Source: Phycisphaerae bacterium (GTDB taxonomy: Bacteria > Planctomycetota > Phycisphaerae > UBA1845). Taken from it: DNA of 7,575 bases. Where the stretch lies: the NCBI GenBank assembly GCA_021604825.1, contig BQJS01000219.1, forward strand, positions 1-7,575. The letters are read 5' to 3'. This document shows, in pieces, positions 1 through 6,078 of this stretch (positions are counted from its first letter, which is position 1; the number at the start of each line of letters is the position of its first letter). Below the pieces are notes generated by a model. The model did not search any database and had not been told where the DNA came from. It saw nothing but the letters and a program-made list of their open reading frames with translations. The position numbers and the translations under genes were made by a program.

Positions 1-126
1 CCCGGCGAGAAGGGAATCGAAGTGTATAATCTAGCCCTGGCGTTTTTTCTGGCGATGCTGGTCAACATTTCGGTGAGTCTATTGACACGGCCACGGGTTG
101 CGGATGAGATGCCCGGTTCAGGCTAG
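1..126 (+). CDS. C-terminal end of a membrane protein, probably sodium:solute symporter (partial)
   Basis: Frame 1 is open from the window edge to TAG at 124-126 and encodes the last 41 residues of a protein whose start lies outside. The fragment has one hydrophobic helix (NLALAFFLAMLVNISVSLLT, about residues 10-29) followed by a short polar tail with RPR. A final helix of the form 'LVNxxVSLLTRPR' is typical of the last transmembrane segment of sodium:solute symporter (SSS) family transporters, which couple Na+ entry to uptake of sugars, amino acids or other solutes. That family call rests on a short resemblance only. No terminator hairpin with a T-run is seen after the stop; an inverted repeat at 140-159 lies just downstream. 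Confidence 0.5.
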   Translation, partial: PGEKGIEVYNLALAFFLAMLVNISVSLLTRPRVADEMPGSG

Positions 127-139
127 GGGATGTCATGCC

Positions 140-159
140 TGTGTAACAACAATTACACA
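140..159. promoter_or_regulatory. Perfect inverted repeat, candidate operator
   Basis: TGTGTAA-N6-TTACACA is a perfect 7-bp dyad 14 bp after the symporter stop and about 117 bp before the start of the Cys-rich lipoprotein. It is AT-rich with no following T-run, so it fits a protein-binding site better than a terminator. No regulator gene is in the window, so the binding protein is unknown. Confidence 0.4.
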
Positions 160-182
160 AATGGTGGCATGTGATCCGATTC

Positions 183-207
183 TGTTAATTTGGTAAGGCG
201 TTTAACA
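183..207. promoter_or_regulatory. Second inverted repeat upstream of the Cys-rich lipoprotein
   Basis: TGTTAA (183-188) and TTAACA (202-207) form a perfect 6-bp dyad with a 13-nt spacer. The right arm sits in TAACAACA (203-210), which also occurs at 144-151 inside the first dyad, 59 bp away. The pair suggests a two-site regulatory region. No convincing -35/-10 pair was found between the dyads and the gene, so the promoter is unplaced. Confidence 0.3.
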
Positions 208-276
208 ACAGGTGCCGATGTTTGTCACTTCCGAATGGGCACCGTCATTCACATACAGCGATAGGAGACTAGATTG

Positions 277-576
277 ATGATTGAGCGCATGATGTCAAAG
301 ATGGCACGCTTTGCAGCCGTTTCGGTTTGTTTGGTTGGGTTCAGCCTGGCGTCAACCGGTTGCGAAGAGCACAAGCACGAAATGGGCCAGACCAAGCAGT
401 GCTGCGGTAAGGACGGAAAATGCTGCAAGCCAGCCGCCAAGAAGTGTGGCGCCGATTGCAAGAAAGCTTGCTGCAAGTCAGGCAAGAAGTGTGGAGCAGA
501 TTGCTCGAAAGCATGCTGCAAGACCGCCAAAAAGTGCGGCGCCAGTTGCACCAAGCCATGCTGCAAGAAAGCATAG
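277..576 (+). CDS. Cys-rich metallothionein-like repeat lipoprotein
   Basis: This is a 99-residue protein. The ATG at 277 is chosen because AGGAG at 263-267 lies 9 nt upstream; a TTG at 274 and in-frame ATGs at 289, 292 and 301 are alternatives. Residues 1-28 form a signal peptide (basic start, hydrophobic core, ASTG-C), so C29 is the predicted lipid-modified residue. The mature part holds 16 further Cys and two His (EEHKHEMG). After an irregular first part with two CC pairs (QCC and KCC, residues 41-50) come three tandem 15-residue repeats at 55-69, 70-84 and 85-99, each of the form KKCGAxCxKxCCKxx. Such Cys density with Lys spacers resembles metallothioneins, so binding of a soft metal at the membrane is inferred. 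I do not recognise a named family. A disulphide-rich or redox role is the alternative, because an exported protein meets oxidising conditions. A strong terminator follows at 635-673, so the gene is probably monocistronic. Confidence 0.85.
   Translation: MIERMMSKMARFAAVSVCLVGFSLASTGCEEHKHEMGQTKQCCGKDGKCCKPAAKKCGADCKKACCKSGKKCGADCSKACCKTAKKCGASCTKPCCKKA
439..573 (+). repeat. Three 45-bp tandem repeats inside the Cys-rich lipoprotein gene
   Basis: Units lie at 439-483, 484-528 and 529-573. Each encodes KKCGA(D/S)C-x-K-x-CCK-x-x. Cys positions are invariant, while synonymous positions (TGT/TGC, GGC/GGA, GCC/GCA) and the spacer residues differ, so the duplication is not very recent and the Cys spacing appears to be maintained by selection. 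Confidence 0.85.
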
Positions 577-577
577 T

Positions 578-593
578 CCGGTTCTCGAACCGG
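578..593 (+). other. Short hairpin directly after the Cys-rich lipoprotein stop
   Basis: CCGGTTC-TC-GAACCGG can form a 6-7 bp stem one base after the stop codon. There is no T-run behind it, so it is not a classical terminator on its own. It may protect the 3' end of the message or slow polymerase before the real terminator downstream. Confidence 0.35.
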
Positions 594-634
594 CGAGCAG
601 TCTAGTGAGCTATGACGCTACACAAGACTTACTC

Positions 635-673
635 AAACGCGGGATGGAACTTTGGTTTCGTCCCGCGTTTTTT
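635..673 (+). terminator. Strong intrinsic terminator of the Cys-rich lipoprotein gene
   Basis: AAACGCGGGA (635-644) pairs perfectly with TCCCGCGTTT (661-670), and the stem continues inward with six more pairs (two are G-U) to a TTTG loop at 651-654, about 16 bp in all. Six T (668-673) follow the GC-rich part. It lies between two convergent genes. On the - strand the same stem is followed by only three T, so it could also serve the opposing lipoprotein gene, but less well. Confidence 0.85.
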
Positions 674-703
674 GTATGTCCGGTCTTGGTTGAGAAGTCG
701 GTC

Positions 704-2116
704 TTAGTCGAGCAGGATGTACCCGATGTTTCGATCGGCGCCTGTCACAAACGCACACACCGAATCGCTGGCTGAGACGTCGGTCGCCCGCAAGAGCGGA
801 TCGGAATCGTCCGTCGCGCGCGGGTCGTTGAACACCTGCCAGGTCACGTCTTTGCTGATTTGCAAAAGGTCTGCGGCATCTTCGGCACCTCCGCCGGCGA
901 GGAAGCGATATTCGCCATTGGGGCTCATCGACAAGGACTGACCAAATCCAAACGTGCCGTCATCGCGATCGTCACCAACGGACAAGTTGGTGACGGCATC
1001 AGAGTTAACGGACAGCTCATTGGCGATGATTCGTCCAAAGACACTGCGAGCCTGGCGATTCACAAGTCGATCGGAATCGTTCTGCACGGCGAAATATCCG
1101 AATTGACCGTTGTTCAATATAAAATCATCAAACGATGCGGGATTCACCGGTAATGGCGACGTGACGCCAAGATTCAGTCTGGCCACATAAACGATGCGAT
1201 TGCCTTCCGGTGATTGCTCGCGACTGAGATACATCAGATTGGCGTCATCCAACCACATTGGCTTTTGATTGGAAACGCCACCGAAGGTCGTGAAGTCAAG
1301 AGACAACGGGGCCAGCTCGCTGAAAAAGTTGCTGTAGAAATAAATGTGATCGTTGACTTGGGCAGCGAGGTAAACCCGGTTTGCATCCAAGGCGACCTGG
1401 GCTTCAAACGTTTCAAATGGATCAGAAGTGCCGGGCGGGTTCTCCATGATATTGATGATTTCGGGGCCCGATCCTTCAAGCTTCAATAACTTAATGAGAA
1501 AGTCGTCGGTCGTGCGTTCGCGATTCATGATGGCTGCCACATAGTCCCCATCAGCGCGAAAATTCGGAGAATCCGTCGCAATTCCACCGGTTACGGCAAA
1601 TTCGTCTGGATTGATCGCAGTGAGCGATGCGGTATCGACATCGAAGACGAAGACTTCACCTTCCAGATTTCGCAGGATGATCCACTTGCCCGTTACCGCA
1701 AAACCGGAAACGGCAAAGAGTTCAATTTCGGAGATGTCTGTGGCGACGGGATTGGGATCCGAGGGGATCAAGTATTGAACACCGCTGCCCACTCCGGTCC
1801 CGACGACAATCAGATCGTCACCGGTTTGAATCCATCCCGATGGATCAACCTGCACATCGGTGAACAACACTTCCAATCCAAACGGATTCAGCTGGTTGAC
1901 TGGGCCCGGATCGTCATCTTCAGATCCGTTGGAATCGATGGGGTCGTCACCGGAGTTGTCGGACCCATTTCCTGGTCCATCGAAGCCATCGAGCGGATTG
2001 GGCCCGTTGTTGCCACCGTTGACCAAGGTGGGGCGTACGCACCCGGTAGCCAGCAAGACGCAAGACGCGCATGCCAATAAGCAAAACGTCTTGTGCCGAA
2101 CCGTTAACATTTTCAT
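704..2116 (-). CDS. Probable surface lipoprotein with a beta-propeller-like body, function unknown
   Basis: This is a 470-residue protein. Residues 1-25 are a lipoprotein signal peptide (basic N-terminus, hydrophobic core, LLATG-C), giving lipidated C26. Residues about 33-75 are a disordered linker rich in Gly, Asn, Asp, Pro and Ser. The rest (about 76-470) is all-beta in appearance. Short runs of hydrophobic strands alternate with polar turns, e.g. GKWIILRNLEGEVFVFDV, NRVYLAAQVNDHIYFYS, NRIVYVARLNLG and a closing strand NIGYILLD. Blades of this type resemble TolB- or WD40-like propellers, but I see no diagnostic motif, so the fold is an inference. No catalytic motif is visible. The ATG at 2116 is preceded by a weak GGA; a second in-frame ATG lies two codons in. 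A candidate promoter sits at 2155-2183. The gene converges on the Cys-rich lipoprotein. Confidence 0.85.
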   Translation of the reverse strand: MKMLTVRHKTFCLLACASCVLLATGCVRPTLVNGGNNGPNPLDGFDGPGNGSDNSGDDPIDSNGSEDDDPGPVNQLNPFGLEVLFTDVQVDPSGWIQTGDDLIVVGTGVGSGVQYLIPSDPNPVATDISEIELFAVSGFAVTGKWIILRNLEGEVFVFDVDTASLTAINPDEFAVTGGIATDSPNFRADGDYVAAIMNRERTTDDFLIKLLKLEGSGPEIINIMENPPGTSDPFETFEAQVALDANRVYLAAQVNDHIYFYSNFFSELAPLSLDFTTFGGVSNQKPMWLDDANLMYLSREQSPEGNRIVYVARLNLGVTSPLPVNPASFDDFILNNGQFGYFAVQNDSDRLVNRQARSVFGRIIANELSVNSDAVTNLSVGDDRDDGTFGFGQSLSMSPNGEYRFLAGGGAEDAADLLQISKDVTWQVFNDPRATDDSDPLLRATDVSASDSVCAFVTGADRNIGYILLD

Positions 2117-2154
2117 TTCATCGTTCCAAGTGAGATAGACACCAGCCCGAGCAA

Positions 2155-2183
2155 AGTCTTGCTATTACTCGGCGTCCAGTCAA
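2155..2183 (-). promoter_or_regulatory. Candidate promoter of the 470-residue lipoprotein gene
   Basis: On the - strand, TTGACT (2183-2178) is a 5/6 match to the sigma-70 -35 box and is separated by exactly 17 nt from AAGACT (2160-2155), a weak 3/6 match to the -10 box. The start codon lies about 38 nt further on. Spacing and -35 are good, the -10 is poor. Confidence 0.3.
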
Positions 2184-2275
2184 GGGGAACTTGCCATCGT
2201 GGAACCATCAGACGGTCGCGCGGGGTGGCATATGGAAGCGGTTGGTTGAAATTTGCAGGTTGGGTGCAGAACGTC

Positions 2276-2656
2276 CTAAAACAAACCGCGAATGATTTGG
2301 TCAATTGAGAATGCCGCCGCCAACGGCAGAGCGATCTTCACCCAGGTTGGCCAATGTCGCTTGGGCGAATCTTGATCTTGCTGCGGAACGAGAAGCTTGA
2401 GGAAATCGGTTGGTTCGGTGTCGTGCCCCGACGCTCTTGAGATCGATGTGATGATGCGACTCGCTTCAAGCGGGCGAAGTTGCAGAGCGGCAGCGTATTG
2501 AATGAGACGTTTTCGACGGCGGGGGGCCAATGGACCATTGCGAAGTTCAGCCCGCACCATCTCTTTGAAGATCTCGTGAGATTCACTGCGCGAAAAGTGC
2601 CTTCCACCATGGATGGGCTTGGCGGAGTCGTCCTGATTGAATGGGTAGATCGGCAT
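2276..2656 (-). CDS. Small helical protein with C-terminal membrane segment, function unknown
   Basis: This is a 126-residue protein. The ATG at 2656 is chosen because GGGAAAG lies 5 nt upstream; an in-frame TTG at 2713 would add 19 residues but has no ribosome binding site. Residues 23-76 are predicted helical and strongly basic in the middle (LRNGPLAPRRRKRLIQYAAA, residues 38-57), followed by LRPLEASRIITSIS. This 'G-x-L-x-P/T-R-R-R' helix pair resembles small conserved domains I associate with planctomycetes, but I cannot name the family. A polar linker (75-102) leads to one hydrophobic segment (about 104-120), so the protein is probably anchored by its C-terminus with the basic part in the cytoplasm. 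It lies downstream of ftsK on the same strand with a 258-bp gap, so co-transcription is uncertain. The basic helices could contact nucleic acid or an acidic partner; that is speculation. Confidence 0.7.
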   Translation of the reverse strand: MPIYPFNQDDSAKPIHGGRHFSRSESHEIFKEMVRAELRNGPLAPRRRKRLIQYAAALQLRPLEASRIITSISRASGHDTEPTDFLKLLVPQQDQDSPKRHWPTWVKIALPLAAAFSIDQIIRGLF

Positions 2657-2873
2657 TGCTTCTTTCCCAAGAATTGATGCGGTCCGTCGCCCACATCCCG
2701 ATTCACGCTTCAATTGATGATAGCCGGTGAGGTGAGCAGAAATAAAGTCGAAACGCTGGGAATTGGTGATTTTGAATCGGCGGCGTCTGAAAATGGGGTG
2801 AATTATCGGCGGGTGACGATGCGGCCAGTCGAGCGACTGTGAGATGGGCCGTACGATTGGATCCCTGTCGCAG

Positions 2874-2896
2874 GCCGTCCCCTGTGAAGGGACGGC
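2874..2896 (-). terminator. GC-rich hairpin downstream of ftsK, possible terminator
   Basis: GCCGTCCC (2874-2881) and GGGACGGC (2889-2896) form a perfect 8-bp stem with a 7-nt loop, 18 bp beyond the ftsK stop. No T-run follows on the - strand (the next bases read CTGCGACAGG), so it would be an incomplete intrinsic terminator or an RNA-stabilising hairpin. Confidence 0.4.
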
Positions 2897-2914
2897 GTTT
2901 CCAGGTTCGGCTAT

Positions 2915-5767
2915 TTACTTGACGTCCTCGTCGTCGTCCTCCTCTTCCTCTTCTTCATCGTCATCGTATTGTTCTTCCTCGTCGTCTTCGTCATACTCTT
3001 CGTCGACCTCTACGTCTTCATCGTCATACTCTTCGTCATCGTCGTCTTCTACATCGTCGTCATCGTCCGAGTCGTCTTCCTCCCAATCATCATCATCCTC
3101 ATCTTCTTCGTCGTCGTCCTCCTCTTCATCATCGCCTACGTCATCGGTTTCGAGATCGGGATCGTCGTCGTCATCCTCGTCGTCATCCTCGTCGTCATCG
3201 TCGTCGTACTCAGGATTCTCTTCGTCATAGGCGCTTTCGACCTCAGCCGTCGGCGTTGGAACCTGAGCGATGGCTGGTTCTTTGGATGGCGCGACAACTT
3301 CATCGACATCGTCCGCGTCAGCCGCATAGTTGTCTTCCGCAACTTCGCGATCGACGCGGGCTTTTAGGCTCTGCCATTCTTCCAGCGTCATCTCGACTTC
3401 GCGTGCCTGCGAACCTTTGAACTCGCCCACCACGCCAGCTTCGGCCATCTCGTCGATCAGGCGCGACGCTCGCGAATAGCCGATGCTCAGTCGTCGCTGC
3501 AAGAGACTGACGCTTCCGCGCTGCGATTCAAGCACAATGACGACGGCTTTGTCGAATAGTGCATCGCGATCGGCGCTGTTGCCACCGATGCCCTTGGCTT
3601 TGATGCGCATGAGCTGCGGATGAAATTCCGGTTTGCCCTGGTCGACGAGGTAGTCAATGATGCTGTTGAGTTCGTCATCTTCCAGAAGCGTGCCCTGGGC
3701 ACGAATCAACTTGTGCGAGCCCGGCGGAAGGAAGAGCATGTCGCCCTGCCCCATGAGCACTTCGGCACCGTTTTGGTCGAGCACGATGCGCGAGTCCATG
3801 CGGCTGGCCACCCGGAACGCGACGCGGCAGGGCATGTTCGATTTAATCAACCCGGTGACGACTTTCGCTTCTGGGCGCTGCGTTGCGACGACGATGTGGA
3901 CACCGACAGCGCGCGATTTCTGCGCCAATCGTGCAAGGTGATGCTCGACTTCTTTCGCCGATGTCATCATCAGGTCGGCCAACTCGTCGATCACGATCAC
4001 AATGTAAGGCAGCTTGACCGGAATCTGTGATTTTTCCTGATCGTTGGATGGCGAGAATCGCTTGTATATTTCCTCCTCGCCCAGTCGGTTGTATGACGCG
4101 ATGTTGCGAACGCGCGCTTCGGCGAGCAACTCGTAACGCTCCTCCATCTTTGTGACAGCCCAGTCGAGAATCTGCTCGGCTCGGTTCATGTCGGTGATGA
4201 TTGGCGACATGAGGTGGGGCACGTCTTTGAACTGCGACATCTCCACCATCTTCGGGTCGACGAGGATGAGTTTCACTTCGTCGGGCTTCTTGGTCATCAA
4301 AAATGACGCGATGACGGAGTTGATGCAGACACTCTTTCCAGACCCCGTCGTTCCCGCGATCAGCATGTGAGGCATCGCGGCGAGATCGCCCATCAGCGCC
4401 GCGCCGCTGGCGTCTTTTCCGAAGAAGATCGGCAGGGCCATCTTGCGGGCTTTGGCTGCTCCGAGGGCGAGCAATTCCTTAATGCGCACCTTCTCCTTGT
4501 TGGCGTTGGGCACTTCAATGCCGACGGTGTTCTTACCGGGAATCGGCGCGACCACGCGGATGGCTGGGGCTTTTAGCGCTCGGGCGATGTCGTTGGTCAG
4601 CGATGCGATCTGCGAAACCTTGATACCCGCACCGACCGCCAACTCGAACATGGTGATCACCGGACCGGTTTCAATTTCAACCACCCGGGCATCCAAACGA
4701 AACTCCTCAAGCGTTTGCTCGAGCATCTTGGCCTTGGCTCGAACGATCGATTCCTGCTGGGCGTTGAAACCGAGTTCCGGATCGTGAAGCAGGTGGTGTG
4801 GCGGAAAATCCCAATCGCCAACCGGCGTGGGGTAGGCTTTGTCTGGCACAATTTCCGCCATCGGTCTGGGCATGTTGACCCGCAACTTCGGCGGTGCTGA
4901 TTCTGATGGCGCTGGTTCTTCAACTGCATCAATTTCTGAAGGTTCGGCGGCGACTTCCTGCCGCCTCTTGGATTTCTTTTTCTTACTCTTGTGTTTGCGA
5001 CTTTCGGCAACCGTAGTTTCATCAACGTTGGCAGACTGCTCGGCCGCCTCTTTGGCCAATGCCCTTCGACTCGAATTGATTCGCATCTTCGGCGATTCGG
5101 GGGGCAACTCGGATTCGTCAGCATCATCCGCGTCAACAGAGCCACGCCCCGCGCCGACCGCTGCAGGCGATCCGAGCGAGGTGCGAGCAGCCGTGATCGC
5201 ATCGGCAGAGGCATCCTTAAGATACTGAACCGCAGCCGGAAAACGAAGCACCCAACCTTCCGCCGCGAACGTCAGCCCAACGAGAAAACTATACGCCAAG
5301 ACGAGAATCGTCCCCACATTTGAAAACGCATGGCGCAAAAGCATCGCCAGCGCAGCCCCAAGCACACCGCCATCGCCGATCGCCAGCGATTCGTATCCCC
5401 CAGTCGAAATGAACGATACGGAGGTAGCCACGCTCGCGATCAGAATCGTCACGCCAAATGTCCGCTGCACCAGGCTGACCACTTTGCCGTGAACCAGCCA
5501 CAGGAACGAAGCCATCGTGGCGAACAGGACGAGGATGTAGGACCCATCACCGATCCAGTAGAACAATTGGAACGCCAGAAATGATCCGGCATGACCGCAC
5601 GCATTCATGGTCGGGTCGTTGTGGGGGGCGTGACTCGGGTTCGGCCAATCGGCGATGTCGAACGTCAAGAGTGCCGTCCAGGTAAACAGGCAGATCAGGC
5701 CAATGAAGGCCGGGGCGGCCAACGACCGCGTTACTTGGTATTTCTTTTTCTTCTTCTTGCGAGCCAC
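2915..5767 (-). CDS. ftsK: DNA translocase FtsK/SpoIIIE with hyper-acidic C-terminal tail
   Basis: This is a 950-residue, membrane-anchored, ATP-driven double-stranded DNA pump that segregates chromosome termini at division. The GTG at 5767 is chosen because AAAGGAG (5772-5778) lies 4 nt upstream; the ATG at 5803 has no ribosome binding site. Domains: Lys-rich start (R3, K4-K9); four to five membrane helices within about 16-170; a charged linker to about 290 with a Lys cluster (257-269); the alpha part of the motor to about 420; the RecA-like beta part with Walker A GTTGSGKS (472-479), Walker B VIDE (592-595) and the family motif TQRP (629-632); and a gamma winged-helix domain (about 733-800) that in relatives reads KOPS polarity sites and activates XerD. 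The motor and gamma domains look complete. Known homologues usually end at the gamma domain; here about 150 residues follow, and 84 of the last 104 (847-950) are Asp or Glu. SpoIIIE of B. subtilis is about 790 residues, so the tail explains most of the extra length. Confidence 0.97.
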   Translation of the reverse strand: MARKKKKKKYQVTRSLAAPAFIGLICLFTWTALLTFDIADWPNPSHAPHNDPTMNACGHAGSFLAFQLFYWIGDGSYILVLFATMASFLWLVHGKVVSLVQRTFGVTILIASVATSVSFISTGGYESLAIGDGGVLGAALAMLLRHAFSNVGTILVLAYSFLVGLTFAAEGWVLRFPAAVQYLKDASADAITAARTSLGSPAAVGAGRGSVDADDADESELPPESPKMRINSSRRALAKEAAEQSANVDETTVAESRKHKSKKKKSKRRQEVAAEPSEIDAVEEPAPSESAPPKLRVNMPRPMAEIVPDKAYPTPVGDWDFPPHHLLHDPELGFNAQQESIVRAKAKMLEQTLEEFRLDARVVEIETGPVITMFELAVGAGIKVSQIASLTNDIARALKAPAIRVVAPIPGKNTVGIEVPNANKEKVRIKELLALGAAKARKMALPIFFGKDASGAALMGDLAAMPHMLIAGTTGSGKSVCINSVIASFLMTKKPDEVKLILVDPKMVEMSQFKDVPHLMSPIITDMNRAEQILDWAVTKMEERYELLAEARVRNIASYNRLGEEEIYKRFSPSNDQEKSQIPVKLPYIVIVIDELADLMMTSAKEVEHHLARLAQKSRAVGVHIVVATQRPEAKVVTGLIKSNMPCRVAFRVASRMDSRIVLDQNGAEVLMGQGDMLFLPPGSHKLIRAQGTLLEDDELNSIIDYLVDQGKPEFHPQLMRIKAKGIGGNSADRDALFDKAVVIVLESQRGSVSLLQRRLSIGYSRASRLIDEMAEAGVVGEFKGSQAREVEMTLEEWQSLKARVDREVAEDNYAADADDVDEVVAPSKEPAIAQVPTPTAEVESAYDEENPEYDDDDDEDDDEDDDDDPDLETDDVGDDEEEDDDEEDEDDDDWEEDDSDDDDDVEDDDDEEYDDEDVEVDEEYDEDDEEEQYDDDEEEEEEDDDEDVK
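2918..3229 (-). repeat. GAN-codon low-complexity tract encoding the acidic tail of FtsK
   Basis: About 310 bp are made almost only of GAT, GAC, GAA and GAG codons on the - strand, giving a pyrimidine-rich TCN pattern on +. All four codons are mixed, which argues against simple recent expansion of one triplet. A purer part is a 12-bp tandem repeat (GTCGTCATCCTC on +) at 3167-3178 and 3179-3190, with a partial copy at 3191-3199. Interspersed Tyr and Trp (residues 847, 854, 895, 914, 925, 934) break the acidic runs. Confidence 0.9.
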
Positions 5768-5771
5768 GGGA

Positions 5772-5778
5772 CTCCTTT
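5772..5778 (-). promoter_or_regulatory. Ribosome binding site that sets the ftsK start
   Basis: AAAGGAG on the - strand is 4 nt before the GTG at 5767. The ATG 36 bases further upstream has nothing comparable, and starting at GTG places the protein's Lys cluster right at its N-terminus, as is usual for an inside-positive membrane anchor. Confidence 0.75.
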
Positions 5779-5826
5779 CCCAGTGGGTGGCGAATGAATT
5801 CATGCGCGATAGCGCCGGTCCCGGAA

Positions 5827-5855
5827 AGTTTCGCAGACGGACCGCGCGTTTTCAA
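5827..5855 (-). promoter_or_regulatory. Candidate ftsK promoter
   Basis: On the - strand, TTGAAA (5855-5850, 5/6 match to a sigma-70 -35 box) is followed after 17 nt by GAAACT (5832-5827, 3/6 match to a -10 box), about 60 nt before the GTG start. The -10 is weak; the call rests on spacing and the -35. Confidence 0.22.
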
Positions 5856-6078
5856 TCCCGACAATTCAGGCGGATCAGCGCTTTGCCAACATCGGCTTAC
5901 AACAGCTGTTTTATGTAGCGCCAATGGTGATTTTGTGAAGAATTGTAAGCGACGATCGGTGACTGATAAGGTGGGCGATTTGCCGCACCAGCAAGGACAT
6001 GAATTCATACGTGGCATGTGGGCGAGTTCGAGGGATTGTTAAGATTCGATCGATTCGATGCCTCGCATCAGCTGGTCA

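Noticed and set aside
249..566. 105-residue antisense frame over the Cys-rich lipoprotein
   Set aside because: Its apparent repeats (QSAPHFL-type) are a mirror of the 45-bp repeats of the sense gene, which has the ribosome binding site, signal peptide and terminator.
2113..2304. 63-residue frame on - whose stop overlaps the start of the 470-residue lipoprotein by 4 bp (ATGA)
   Set aside because: The overlap looks like translational coupling, but the frame begins with TTG inside the preceding gene, has no ribosome binding site, and its composition (scattered Pro, Phe, Thr, no domain pattern) does not look like a protein. It also covers the only promoter-like site for the lipoprotein.
3121..3229. 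Possible short-repeat CRISPR-like array in the TCN-rich tract
   Set aside because: Repeats are codon-sized (3 and 12 bp), in frame with ftsK, and there are no unique spacers of uniform length.
2844..3230. Poly-Ser frame on + over the ftsK tail
   Set aside because: It is the antisense reading of the GAN codon tract (TCN on +). No start context and no signal beyond the low-complexity shadow.
5901..5910. AACAGCTGTT palindrome as a LexA site for ftsK
   Set aside because: It lacks the CTGT-N8-ACAG spacing of the proteobacterial SOS box, and a single 10-bp palindrome is weak evidence.
5547..6017. 156-residue frame on - spanning the ftsK start
   Set aside because: It overlaps the membrane-helix coding part of ftsK in another frame, has no ribosome binding site and no recognisable composition; the intergenic part carries regulatory-looking repeats instead.
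6012..6030. TGGCATG... as a sigma-54 promoter for the PEP-CTERM gene
   Set aside because: The -24-like TGGC is present but no GC/TTGC element occurs at the required -12 spacing.
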